Assembly: GCF_010894405.1 (NCBI RefSeq)
Contig: NZ_JAAIYA010000009.1
Coordinates: 286,557-350,556, forward strand
Direction of reading: 5' to 3'
From: Pyxidicoccus caerfyrddinensis
GTDB lineage: Bacteria > Myxococcota > Myxococcia > Myxococcales > Myxococcaceae
Length of the DNA stretch: 64,000 nt
In this document: piece by piece, positions 8,187-16,168 of the stretch
Layout of the letters: each line of letters begins with the position of its first letter
Position numbering within the stretch: the stretch's first letter is position 1
Made by a program: the position numbers and the translations under genes
Notes under the pieces: model-generated
The model's database searches: none
What the model saw: only the letters and a program-made list of their open reading frames with translations
What the model was told of the DNA's origin: nothing

Positions 8187-9050
8187 ATGAGCACGCTGTC
8201 CCCGGAGCCTACCCCCCTGTCGCCCGGCGCTGTCTTCGCCGCCGCCGTGAAGAAGGACGGCACGAAGGCGCGTGCCCAGTTCTCCACCACCATCACCGAG
8301 GACTTCCCGGGCTTCAAGCGCCGCCCCCGCGTGGCCGTGCGCGCCCTCTTCAAGGTGAAGCCGTCCGACAAGCCCCAGGCCCGCTACTGGTACGAGACGC
8401 ACCCCACCGTCGCGCCCGGCGCCCACGTGCAGGACGTGACGCTGCGGCCGGAGGCGGGGTTCGAGTTCCACTTCGACCAGCAGCCGCTGCGGCCCACCAC
8501 GGGCTGGATTCAGCTGCCCCCCAACCTGCTGGACGACCCGGAGGCGCTCGCGCAGTTCATCGACTTCCGCCTGCTGGTGCGCCTGTGCACGGCGGAGAAC
8601 CAGGCGCTCACCATCGGCAAGGGCGGAGACCGCGTGCGCGGCATCCTGGAGACGCCCGGCGTCACCCGCCTGCCGGCGCGCAAGGACCCGGTGTCCTCGC
8701 TGCTCGCCGCGTGCGCCGAAGTCGAGCAGATGGGCGGCTCGGCGGACGGCATCCTCATCAACTCGGTGGACTACTACCAGTACCTCCTCGGGCAGAACGG
8801 CCTGCTGGCGGAGCTGTCCGCCATGGGCATCCGCATCTGCCGCACGCGCATGGTCTCCCAGGGCACCGTCGTCGTCGGTGACTTCACCGCGGGCGCCACC
8901 ATCTACGACTCCGGCCGCTCCGAAATCCGCTTCGCGGAGCCGCCCCCGGGCATCTTCCCGCGCGAGGGCCTGGCGGTCTGCGGCGAAATCTACGAGGCGC
9001 TGGCCGTCCACCTGCCCACGCACTTCTTCCACGCCGCGCTGCGCCCATGA
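8187..9050 (+). CDS. HK97-fold capsid-like shell protein, probable encapsulin of a natural-product cluster
   Basis: A 287-residue protein whose C-terminal third reads like an HK97-type major capsid A-domain. ADGILINSVDYYQYL matches the usual non-catalytic helix region, and MVSQGTVVVGDFTAGATIYD followed by an acidic/hydrophobic tail EIYEALAVHLPTHFF matches the VGDF and closing strands of phage capsids. The middle section ENQALTIGKGGDRVRGILET matches the capsid pattern of an E-rich helix, a glycine loop and GIL. It lacks the long N-terminal scaffold region of phage capsids, and its size equals known encapsulins (about 265-290 residues). No phage genes are near. It lies between the LysY-like gene (23-nt gap, ribosome site GAAAGG) and the sulfotransferase (ATGA overlap). 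Assembly into a shell around pathway enzymes is inference. No cargo-loading peptide was recognised. Confidence 0.8.
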   Translation: MSTLSPEPTPLSPGAVFAAAVKKDGTKARAQFSTTITEDFPGFKRRPRVAVRALFKVKPSDKPQARYWYETHPTVAPGAHVQDVTLRPEAGFEFHFDQQPLRPTTGWIQLPPNLLDDPEALAQFIDFRLLVRLCTAENQALTIGKGGDRVRGILETPGVTRLPARKDPVSSLLAACAEVEQMGGSADGILINSVDYYQYLLGQNGLLAELSAMGIRICRTRMVSQGTVVVGDFTAGATIYDSGRSEIRFAEPPPGIFPREGLAVCGEIYEALAVHLPTHFFHAALRP

Positions 9051-10045
9051 GTCCGCTCACCGTCCTCTACGTCACCGGCTGGTGTCGCAGCGGCAGCACC
9101 ATCATCGGCAACGTGCTCAATGAAGTCCCAGGGTGCTTCCACACCGGGGAGCTGAGCTTCCTGTGGAAGAACGCCCACGGGAACGGCTCCAACACGCTGT
9201 GCGGCTGTGGCGCGCAGCTGGTGGAGTGCGCGCTCTGGTCCAAGGTGCTCCAGCAGGGCGTGGCCCCCGGTGAGACGCCGCGCGAGCACGCCGCGCGCGT
9301 GGTGCGACGGCAGCAGGACACGGTGCGCACGCGCCACACGCTGCGCGTGCTGCGGCAGGACTCGCCCTCACCGGCCCTGCGCGAGCACGCCGACCTGCTG
9401 GCGAAGACGTACCGCACCATCTCCGACGCCACGGGTGCGAGCGTCATCGTGGACAGCGGCAAGTTCCCCTCCGAGGCGGCGCTGCTGCCGCACGTGGAGG
9501 GCATCCGCCCGTACTACCTGCACCTGGTGCGAGATCCGCGCGCCGTCGCGCACTCGTGGACGAAGACGAAGCAGTACGTCGTGCCCATGTCCGCGGCGCG
9601 CAGCACCGCGTACTGGCTCGGGTTCAACGTCGGCTCCGAGCTCGTCACGCGGCGCTACCCGGAGCGCTCGCTGTTCCTGCGCTACGAGGACTTCATCTCC
9701 GAGCCGGCCGCCACCGTGGACAGCCTGCTGTCGCTCATCGGGGTGGAGCGCTCGAAGAACCCGGTGCACGTGCGCACCGTCAACCTGGGGAAGAACCACA
9801 CCGTCACCGGCAACCCGGACCGCTTCCTGAGCGGGCCCACGCTGCTCCGGGCCGGGGACGACACGTGGCGCAAGGAGCTGTCCACGCGGGCGAAGGCCGT
9901 GGCCTCCGCGCTGGCGTGGCCGCTGATGGGGCGCTACCGCTACGGCCGCGCGTCGCCCCCTTCCATGCACGTCGTGCATCCCGAGCAGTCAGTGAACGCC
10001 GCGGACTCGAGGAGGGACACCTTTGGAACTGGGACTGGCCAATAA
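9047..10045 (+). CDS. PAPS-dependent sulfotransferase
   Basis: A 332-residue protein with the 5'-phosphosulfate loop TGWCRSGSTIIGNVL at residues 10-24 and the 3'-phosphate-binding region HLVRDPRAVAHSW near residue 160. A CGCG...C cluster (about residues 51-61) is typical of a bacterial small-molecule sulfotransferase group. It would transfer sulfate from PAPS to a hydroxyl. In aziridine-forming carrier pathways, as I recall, a sulfate ester serves as leaving group, so it may activate an alcohol here and not decorate the end product. Its start overlaps the capsid-like gene as ATGA and its end overlaps the SDR gene by 23 bp. The last 30 residues are polar and probably disordered, and could in principle be a shell-targeting tail, which is speculation. 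Confidence 0.9.
   Translation: MSPLTVLYVTGWCRSGSTIIGNVLNEVPGCFHTGELSFLWKNAHGNGSNTLCGCGAQLVECALWSKVLQQGVAPGETPREHAARVVRRQQDTVRTRHTLRVLRQDSPSPALREHADLLAKTYRTISDATGASVIVDSGKFPSEAALLPHVEGIRPYYLHLVRDPRAVAHSWTKTKQYVVPMSAARSTAYWLGFNVGSELVTRRYPERSLFLRYEDFISEPAATVDSLLSLIGVERSKNPVHVRTVNLGKNHTVTGNPDRFLSGPTLLRAGDDTWRKELSTRAKAVASALAWPLMGRYRYGRASPPSMHVVHPEQSVNAADSRRDTFGTGTGQ
10009..10015 (+). promoter_or_regulatory. Ribosome-binding site supporting a TTG start
   Basis: GAGGAGG lies 7 nt before TTG 10023. It is inside the end of the sulfotransferase gene and is the strongest argument that the SDR gene begins at this rare codon. Confidence 0.65.
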
Positions 10046-10793
10046 AGTCGCCCTCATCGCCGGAGGCTCGAGCGGGCTGGGGCTGGCCGTGGCGGAGGAG
10101 CTGGTGAAGGAAGGTGCCCACGTCGCCATCGGCGCGCGCGACGCGGAGAAGCTCGCCCGGGCGGAAGCGAGCCTCAAGGCGCTGTCTCGCGGCGGGAAGG
10201 TGCTCGCCACCGCCGTGGACCTGAAGGACCACGGCGCCGCGAAGGCATGGGTGGAGGACGTCGCCAGCAAGCTGGGCGGCATCCACATCACCGTGACGAA
10301 CAGCGCCGGGCCGCCGCCGGGACCGGCGACGCAGTTCAGCATCCAGGCGTACCAGGACGCGATGAACGTGGTGACGCTGCCCGCCATCAACCTGGCCCTG
10401 GCGGCGCTGCCGTACATGAAGGCCGCGCACTGGGGACGCCTGCTGCTCATCACCTCCGAGACGGTGGTGCGCCCGGTGGCCCGCTTCGCCCTCTCCGGCA
10501 TGTCTCGCATGGGGCTCGTCGGTTTCGCGTCGGCGCTGGTGCAGGAGCTGGGCGACTGCGGCGTCACCGTCAATGTGCTCGCGCCGGGCTACACGCGCAC
10601 GCCTCCGGTGGAGCGCTCCGCGGGAGCGGACGTGGAGGCGGGCCTGCGCGCCATGGCCGCGCACATCCCCATGCGCCGGGTGGGACGGGCGGAGGAGTTC
10701 GCCGCCGCGGCCGCCTTCCTCGCGAGCGAGCGCGCCTCGTTCATCACCGGCACGGTGCAGCTGGTGGATGGCGGCGCGAGTGTGATCGGATGA
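10023..10793 (+). CDS. SDR-fold protein with non-canonical active site
   Basis: A 256-residue short-chain dehydrogenase/reductase-fold protein. The cofactor loop GGSSGLGLA is at residues 14-22, NSAG is at 93-96, and the C-terminal TGTVQLVDGG is normal. The catalytic YxxxK is not present. Aligned on the following helix, the positions read S158-G-M-S-R162, so tyrosine is replaced by serine and lysine by arginine, while the upstream serine (TSE, residue 145) remains. A known subgroup of SDR-like proteins similar to beta-ketoacyl reductases lacks the standard tetrad in this way. It may use a different acid/base, a different reaction, or be regulatory. It is the only candidate ketoreductase in the cluster. 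The TTG start is supported by GAGGAGG 7 nt upstream. The stop overlaps the next gene as ATGA. Confidence 0.87.
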   Translation: MELGLANKVALIAGGSSGLGLAVAEELVKEGAHVAIGARDAEKLARAEASLKALSRGGKVLATAVDLKDHGAAKAWVEDVASKLGGIHITVTNSAGPPPGPATQFSIQAYQDAMNVVTLPAINLALAALPYMKAAHWGRLLLITSETVVRPVARFALSGMSRMGLVGFASALVQELGDCGVTVNVLAPGYTRTPPVERSAGADVEAGLRAMAAHIPMRRVGRAEEFAAAAAFLASERASFITGTVQLVDGGASVIG

Positions 10794-11656
10794 GCCCCGC
10801 GTCGCAGCAGCACGGTGGGCGTCCGCCGCTGGTGGTGAAGATTGGCGGGGCCGCGGGCGTGGACCTCGACAATGTCTGCGCGGACGTGGCCGAGCTGGCC
10901 CGGCGCGGTGAGCGCGTCGTCGTGGTGAATGGCGGCTCGGACGCCGGGGACGGGCTTCTCAAGGCCCTGTCCATGGAGCGCCCCGAGGCGACGACCGCGT
11001 CGGGCAACGTGGTGAAGCTCACCAACGCGGCCACCCTGCGCGTGCTGACGATGGCGTGGGTGGGTGACGTGAACAAGCGCGCCGTCGTGGCGCTGCTGGC
11101 GAAGGGCGTCTCCGGCCTGGGGCTGTGCGGCGCGGACGGGCGCGTGCTGCTCGCGCGGCGCAGGCCTCCGCTGAAGATCCAGGACGGTGAGCGCACGCGC
11201 ATCGACCGGGAGCACCTGGCCGGTGAAATCACCGAGGTGAACACGCGGCTGCTGGGCCTGCTGCTGGAGCAGGGGCACGTGCCCGTCATCTGCCCTCCGG
11301 CGGTGACGGAGGACGGAACGCTGGTGAATGTCGACGCGGACCAGGCCGCTGCGTCCGTCGCCACGGCGCTCGGCGCTCGGGCGCTGGTGATGCTCTCCAA
11401 CGTGCCGGGCCTGCTGGAGGACCCGAAGAACCCGGCGACGCTGGTGCGCTGGAGTGATGACCTCGGGCGCGCGATGGAGCTGGCTGGCGGGCGCATGCGC
11501 TACAAGATGGAGGCGGCACGGCGTGCGCTGACGGGCGGCGTGCCTGTCGTCCACGTGAGCGCGTCGCGCAATCCCCGGCCGGTGCTGTCCGCGCTGACGG
11601 GCGAGGCCGGCACGAAGCTCACCCTTCCCCAGGCGGTGGTCGATGCGGGCGCGTGA
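10790..11656 (+). CDS. LysZ-like amino acid kinase (carrier-bound substrate)
   Basis: A 288-residue member of the amino acid kinase family, closest in motifs to LysZ/N-acetylglutamate kinase. It has VVKIGGAAGVD at the N-terminus, VVVVNGGSDAGD, the segment GLGLCGADGRVLLARRR that is characteristic of LysZ, and ALVMLSNVPGLLEDP plus a GGRMRYKMEAA ATP-site region. It would phosphorylate the side-chain carboxylate of the carrier-linked amino acid, supplying the LysY-like reductase. It lies after the SDR, so the lysWXY and lysZK pairs are split by the capsid-like, sulfotransferase and SDR genes. The ATG overlaps the SDR stop (ATGA) and the end overlaps the peptidase gene by 14 bp. Confidence 0.93.
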   Translation: MSPASQQHGGRPPLVVKIGGAAGVDLDNVCADVAELARRGERVVVVNGGSDAGDGLLKALSMERPEATTASGNVVKLTNAATLRVLTMAWVGDVNKRAVVALLAKGVSGLGLCGADGRVLLARRRPPLKIQDGERTRIDREHLAGEITEVNTRLLGLLLEQGHVPVICPPAVTEDGTLVNVDADQAAASVATALGARALVMLSNVPGLLEDPKNPATLVRWSDDLGRAMELAGGRMRYKMEAARRALTGGVPVVHVSASRNPRPVLSALTGEAGTKLTLPQAVVDAGA

Positions 11657-12716
11657 GCAGAGCCCGGAATTGCTCCGGTGGATGGTGGAGCAGTACAGCC
11701 CCAGCCACCACGAGCAGGCCTTCTCCCGCGCGCTGGCGGGCCGCCTGGAGCAGCGCGGCTGGCGCGCCCACGTGGATGAAGTGGGCAACACGATTGCGAG
11801 CCTCGGTGACGGGGACACGTGCATCGCGCTGCTGGGCCACATCGACACGGTGCCCGGTGAGGTGCCGGTGCGGATGGAGGGCTCGCGCCTGTTTGGCCGT
11901 GGCGCCGTGGACGCGAAGGGGGCGCTCGCCGCCTTCATCGAGGCCGTCGAGTTGCTGGATGCGCAGGAGCGCGCCGGCAAGCGCTTCCTGCTGCTGGGCT
12001 GCGTGGAGGAAGAGGTCGCGATTACGCGCGGCGCGTTGCACCTGCGCGAGCAGTACCGGCCGGACTTCGTCGTCAACGGCGAGCCGAGCGGCGCGCATGC
12101 AGTCACGGTGGGCTACAAGGGGCTCACGCGGCTGGAGCTGGAGCACCGCGCGAGCCGGCGTCACACGGCGAGCCGTGACTACCGTGCGCCGGCCGAGCAC
12201 GTCATCGAGGCGTGGAATGCGCTGCGCCGCCGGTGTGACGGCTGGAACGAGGGGCGTACGCTGTTCGAGCAGGACCTGCCGTCGCTGACGTCGTTCCATA
12301 CCGGCACGGAGGAAGCGGAGGAGTGGGCGAAGGCCAGCGTGAGCATCCGCACCGGACCGTCGTGTGAGGGTGACGCGCTGCTCGCGAGCCTGACCGGCGT
12401 GCCGGGCGTGAATGTGCACACCGTGTCGAGCAAGGGCGCGGTGAGCGCGGGACAGAATGACGCCCTCACCCGGGCCTTCAAGCAGGCCCTGCGCGAGCGC
12501 GGCGTGCGCCCGACGCTGCGGCTGAAGACGGGCACGTCCGACTGGAACACGGTGGCGTCGGCGTGGCAGGTGCCCATCGTGGCCTACGGCCCTGGGGACT
12601 CCTCGCTGGACCACACGCCGAACGAGCACATCGACCTGGCGGAGTACGAGGAGGGCATCGCCGTGCTCTCGCGCGTGCTCGCTTTGCTCCCCACGAAGGA
12701 AGGGACGCCGGGCTGA
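11643..12716 (+). CDS. LysK-like M20 metallopeptidase (release from carrier protein)
   Basis: A 357-residue M20-family zinc hydrolase resembling [LysW]-lysine hydrolase. The metal and catalytic residues are intact: GHIDTVP, GRGAVDAKGALAAF, the general-base region VEEEVAITRGA, NGEPSGAHAVTVGYKG, and the closing histidine in DSSLDHTPNEHIDL. It should cleave the isopeptide bond to the carrier glutamate and free the modified amino acid with its amino group exposed, ready for the NRPS. It is the last gene of the operon. A strong hairpin follows at 12723-12754. Confidence 0.92.
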   Translation: MRAREQSPELLRWMVEQYSPSHHEQAFSRALAGRLEQRGWRAHVDEVGNTIASLGDGDTCIALLGHIDTVPGEVPVRMEGSRLFGRGAVDAKGALAAFIEAVELLDAQERAGKRFLLLGCVEEEVAITRGALHLREQYRPDFVVNGEPSGAHAVTVGYKGLTRLELEHRASRRHTASRDYRAPAEHVIEAWNALRRRCDGWNEGRTLFEQDLPSLTSFHTGTEEAEEWAKASVSIRTGPSCEGDALLASLTGVPGVNVHTVSSKGAVSAGQNDALTRAFKQALRERGVRPTLRLKTGTSDWNTVASAWQVPIVAYGPGDSSLDHTPNEHIDLAEYEEGIAVLSRVLALLPTKEGTPG

Positions 12717-12722
12717 AGGCGC

Positions 12723-12754
12723 GCGTCCCGGAAGGCTTCAGGTCTCCGGGACGC
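12723..12754. terminator. Bidirectional hairpin terminator
   Basis: A perfect 10-bp stem (GCGTCCCGGA at 12723-12732 with TCCGGGACGC at 12745-12754) and a 12-nt loop lie between the convergent LysK-like and MFS genes. The right arm is inside the last codons of the MFS gene. There is no long U tract, which is usual in GC-rich genomes. Confidence 0.65.
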
Positions 12755-13976
12755 CCACTTCACGAGGCCGCTGCGCGCGCAGTCCCACTGCCACCGCCAG
12801 GAACAGCACCGCGGCGGTCGCGGTGACGGGCCGCACGCCCATCCGGTCCGCGAGCGCACCCTGCATCCACACGCCCAGCGAGTAGCCGACGTTGAGCAGC
12901 ACCGCGCTGAGGCTGCTCACCCGCGCCGCCATCTCCCGGGGCGCCCGCTCCTGACAGCGGGTGCCCAGCCCGGCGATGGCCACCATGTACACCGCGCCCA
13001 GCACCAACATGGCCGCCATGGCCAGGGGCAGCGTGGGTGACAGCCAGTACAGCGCCGCCACCGGGCCCAGCACCAGCAGGGTCGTGTCGAGCAGCCGCTG
13101 CCGCCCCCACCGCTCCGCCAGCGAACCCACCATCACCGACGCCGCGAGCGCGCCCACGCCCTGCATGGACACGAGCACCGACGCCGCCGTGGCGTCCTGG
13201 CCGAACACCTTCAGCGCGAACACCGGGACGAGGCCGATGAACGGCGTCACCAGCACCGCCATGGCGAACATGGCCACCAGCGCGAGCCACAGGGCCGAGT
13301 CCCGCCGCGACACCCGTACACCCTCCGAGATGTCCGCCCACAGCCCCCGGGACGGCGCGGCGGAGGCCGAACGGCGCTGCGGGCGCACCGTCATCACCGC
13401 CCCGGTCACCGCGAGAAAGGACACCGCGTTGAACGCGAGCACCCAGCCCACCCCGCCCGCGGCGAGCAGCGGTACCGCCAGCATGGGCCCGAGGATGCGC
13501 CCCAGGTTGAACTGGGTCGACGTGAGGCTCATCGCGCTGTGCAGATCTTCACGCGGCACCAGCCCGGCAATCAGCGCAGTGTAGGCCGGCATGGCCAGCA
13601 CGTGCACGCACCCGTTGAAGAAGGAGATGACCGCCACCGCCGGCACGGAGAGATGGCCGGTGAAGGCGAGCGTCGCCAGCGTGCCGGCCAGCACCGCCTG
13701 CGCCAGCGTGCACAGCGCGATGAAGATGCGGCGGTCGAACCGGTCCGCGAGTGCGCCCCCCAGAGGGGAGAGCACCACGGAGGGCAGGTACGTCAGCGCG
13801 GCGATGCCGCCCGTCCACTCGGCCTTGCCCGTCACCGCCGTCACGTACACGCCGAGCGCGACCACCTCCATCCACGCGCCGATGTTGGAGACGAGCGCTC
13901 CAGACCACACGGCGACGAAGTCACGGTGCCCGAAGGCGCGGAACGAAGGCAGGCTCGACAGGCGGCGGGCAGTCAC
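12738..13976 (-). CDS. Major facilitator superfamily exporter
   Basis: A 412-residue MFS transporter with about 12 hydrophobic segments and the loop 2-3 signature GGALADRFDRRIFI. The overall pattern resembles the MFS_3/EntS-type exporters of siderophores and small molecules. The start is GTG 13976. It is on the same strand as gpsA, 26 bp downstream, so it is more likely transcribed with gpsA than with the biosynthetic cluster that it faces. Even so, its position next to the cluster and its exporter-like family make it a candidate for product efflux or self-resistance. Confidence 0.88.
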   Translation of the reverse strand: MTARRLSSLPSFRAFGHRDFVAVWSGALVSNIGAWMEVVALGVYVTAVTGKAEWTGGIAALTYLPSVVLSPLGGALADRFDRRIFIALCTLAQAVLAGTLATLAFTGHLSVPAVAVISFFNGCVHVLAMPAYTALIAGLVPREDLHSAMSLTSTQFNLGRILGPMLAVPLLAAGGVGWVLAFNAVSFLAVTGAVMTVRPQRRSASAAPSRGLWADISEGVRVSRRDSALWLALVAMFAMAVLVTPFIGLVPVFALKVFGQDATAASVLVSMQGVGALAASVMVGSLAERWGRQRLLDTTLLVLGPVAALYWLSPTLPLAMAAMLVLGAVYMVAIAGLGTRCQERAPREMAARVSSLSAVLLNVGYSLGVWMQGALADRMGVRPVTATAAVLFLAVAVGLRAQRPREVGVPET

Positions 13977-14002
13977 GTGAAGCGCAGTCTAGCAGGCGCA
14001 CC

Positions 14003-15010
14003 TCAGACGCCCGACAGCTCCGACTTCGGCTGCCGCGTCATCAGGTCCACCACCGCGCTCTTCGCGTTCTTCCCCTCGTAGGCAATCAGGTAGACCTGAT
14101 GGCAGATGGGCAGCTCCACGCCCAGTTTGAGCTCCAGGTCGCGCGCGCTCTTCGCCGTCTTCACGCCCTCGGCCACTTCCTTCATCTCCGCGAGGATGTC
14201 CGGCAGCTTGCGGCCCTTGCCCAGCTCCATGCCCACGTGCCGGTTGCGGCTCAGCTCGCCCGTGCACGTCAGCACCAGGTCTCCCATGCCGGACAGGCCG
14301 GAGAGCGTCAGCGGGTTGGCGCCCTTGCGCACCGCCAGGCGCGTAATCTCCGCCAGCCCCCGGGTGATGATGGCCGCGCGCGCGTTGTGGCCCATGCCCA
14401 GCCCGTCCGCCATGCCCGCCGCAATCGCGATGACGTTCTTCAGCGCGCCGCCGTACTGCACGCCCACCACGTCCGTGGACGTGTAGCTGCGGAACGTCTC
14501 CGTCTGCAGCGCCTTCTGGCAACGCACCGCCACCTTGTCCCAGTGGGACGCAATCGTCACCACCGTGGGCATCCGCTTCGCCAGCTCCTTGGCGAAGCTC
14601 GGCCCGGAGAGCACCGCGATGTACGGATGGAACTCCTCCGGCAGGCAGTCCTCCAGCAGCTCCGTCATCGTCAGCAGCGTCTCGTTCTCGATGCCCTTCG
14701 CCACCGTGATGATGGGCACGTGGCGCGGCAGGTACGGCTTCGCCTTCGCCACCACCTCGCGCGTCGCGTGGCTGGGCGTGGCGAGCACCACCAGCTCCGA
14801 GCCGGCGAGCGCCTCCTCGAGGCTGTTCGTGGCCCGCACCCGCTCCGAGATGGGGATGCCCTTCAGGTACGTGCTGTTCTCGTGCTTCGTGTTGATGGCG
14901 TCCACCACGGAGGGCTCCCGGCCCCACAGCCGCACCTCGTCGCAGTTGACCGCGAGCACGTTCGCCAGGGCCGTACCGAAGGAGCCGGAGCCGATGACAC
15001 TGCCACGCAT
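14003..15010 (-). CDS. gpsA: Glycerol-3-phosphate dehydrogenase [NAD(P)+]
   Basis: A 335-residue cytoplasmic enzyme that reduces dihydroxyacetone phosphate to sn-glycerol 3-phosphate for phospholipid synthesis. It has the N-terminal cofactor motif GSGSFGTALA, the substrate region SGPSFAKELA, the catalytic lysine in YGGALKNVIAIAAG and the signature LSGMGDLVLTCTG. Length is normal for GpsA. It lies 38 bp after an outer-membrane-protein gene and 26 bp before the MFS gene on the same strand. It is likely housekeeping and marks the right border of the biosynthetic cluster. Confidence 0.97.
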   Translation of the reverse strand: MRGSVIGSGSFGTALANVLAVNCDEVRLWGREPSVVDAINTKHENSTYLKGIPISERVRATNSLEEALAGSELVVLATPSHATREVVAKAKPYLPRHVPIITVAKGIENETLLTMTELLEDCLPEEFHPYIAVLSGPSFAKELAKRMPTVVTIASHWDKVAVRCQKALQTETFRSYTSTDVVGVQYGGALKNVIAIAAGMADGLGMGHNARAAIITRGLAEITRLAVRKGANPLTLSGLSGMGDLVLTCTGELSRNRHVGMELGKGRKLPDILAEMKEVAEGVKTAKSARDLELKLGVELPICHQVYLIAYEGKNAKSAVVDLMTRQPKSELSGV

Positions 15011-15048
15011 GCAAGACCTCGCTGGAGGGGGAGGCAGCCGGGGCGCCT

Positions 15049-15987
15049 CTAGAGACCGGTGACGATTCCGACGGAGAGCACGGGCATGAAGTCCGCGTCG
15101 TCGGGGCGGGTGCGCACGTCTCCACCCACCGTCACAGAGTAGGACGTTTTCTCCGTCAGGGGCACTTCGGCGCCGAAGCGGATGGGGAAGGCGTTGCCCG
15201 ACACCACCGAGGGCGGCAGCCCGCCCAGCGGCGTGCGCTGAATCGGCTCGGTGTCCAGGGAGAGGTGGTAGCGCACGTCCAGGAACAGCCGCGACGCTTT
15301 CGCGCCCGTCCGCAAGCTGGCCACGAGGCCGGGCTGCACGTTCCAGTTGCGCCGGCCGCTCAGGTAGCGCGCGCCCTTCAATTCCACGCTCGCCGGCCGG
15401 AGGAAGAAGGCATGGCTGCCCTCCACCACCAGCCCCAGGCTCCAGCGCGGGCCGCCGTCCAGCACCATCCACCGCCCGCCCAGCCGCACCTCGTTCATCA
15501 TCCCGTAGAGGCTGTCCACGCCGACCAGCGCATCCACGCGGGGCAGCACGCCATACGCCACCCGGGCGGACAGCGTGGGGAAGCCCAGCGAGAAGCTCGC
15601 GCCCAGGCCGCCCTTCCCCATCGTGCGCGCTCCCAGCACGCTCACGAGGTTGTTGATGGGCTGCGACTGCTGCTGCGCACGGCGGGGACGGCCCGGCGGC
15701 CGTGGCGAGGCCACCGCGGCGTCGTCCACCGGCACCAGGGGCGGCACCTCCGGAAGCTTCGGCAGGGCCGCCGCGTCCTTCCCCGCCGGCACCGCCGTGG
15801 CGCCGGGGAAGTCCGCCCACGAGGCATCATCCGGAGCGCTGTTGCGCCGGGGCGCCTCCACCTCACCAGGCGCCGCCCAGGACTCGTCCGCGGGCGGGTT
15901 GCGCGCGGGAGGGGCCTCGGGGGACTGCGCCAGGGCGGGCACGCCCGGGACGAGCAACAGCAGGGACAGGAGGCGGGCGGGGACCAT
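15049..15987 (-). CDS. Exported protein, probable outer-membrane beta-barrel
   Basis: A 312-residue protein with a cleavable signal peptide (hydrophobic residues 4-20 ending in ALAQ), then a long proline/alanine-rich acidic stretch (about residues 21-105). From about residue 108 there are alternating amphipathic strands rich in Gly and aromatic residues that end in a hydrophobic strand VGIVTGL, as in outer-membrane barrels. I do not recognise a named family. It is first in line with gpsA. The function is unknown. Confidence 0.75.
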   Translation of the reverse strand: MVPARLLSLLLLVPGVPALAQSPEAPPARNPPADESWAAPGEVEAPRRNSAPDDASWADFPGATAVPAGKDAAALPKLPEVPPLVPVDDAAVASPRPPGRPRRAQQQSQPINNLVSVLGARTMGKGGLGASFSLGFPTLSARVAYGVLPRVDALVGVDSLYGMMNEVRLGGRWMVLDGGPRWSLGLVVEGSHAFFLRPASVELKGARYLSGRRNWNVQPGLVASLRTGAKASRLFLDVRYHLSLDTEPIQRTPLGGLPPSVVSGNAFPIRFGAEVPLTEKTSYSVTVGGDVRTRPDDADFMPVLSVGIVTGL

Positions 15988-16168
15988 GGAAGCGGGCGTC
16001 AGCTTAGTCCACCGCGCGGGATGACACGAGCGAAGCCCGCCCGCTCCCCCGCCCGGCGGGAGAGCCGTTCGGAAGCAAGCACCCTCGCTCGGGAAACGTG
16101 GCCGCGCGGGCCCGGCTCCGGTCTACATTCCGCGCCGCGCACGGCGTGCGCCAGGGAGAGACCACGGG

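Noticed and set aside
8187..9050. Prophage remnant explanation for the HK97-fold gene
   Set aside because: No terminase, portal, protease, tail or integrase gene is present. The gene is intact, shares codon use with its neighbours and overlaps the sulfotransferase start, so it is part of the biosynthetic operon.
6090..12716. Ordinary lysine or arginine biosynthesis by the LysW pathway
   Set aside because: LysJ is absent, and the transketolase, sulfotransferase, shell protein, SDR and NRPS genes are interleaved or divergent, which does not fit primary metabolism.
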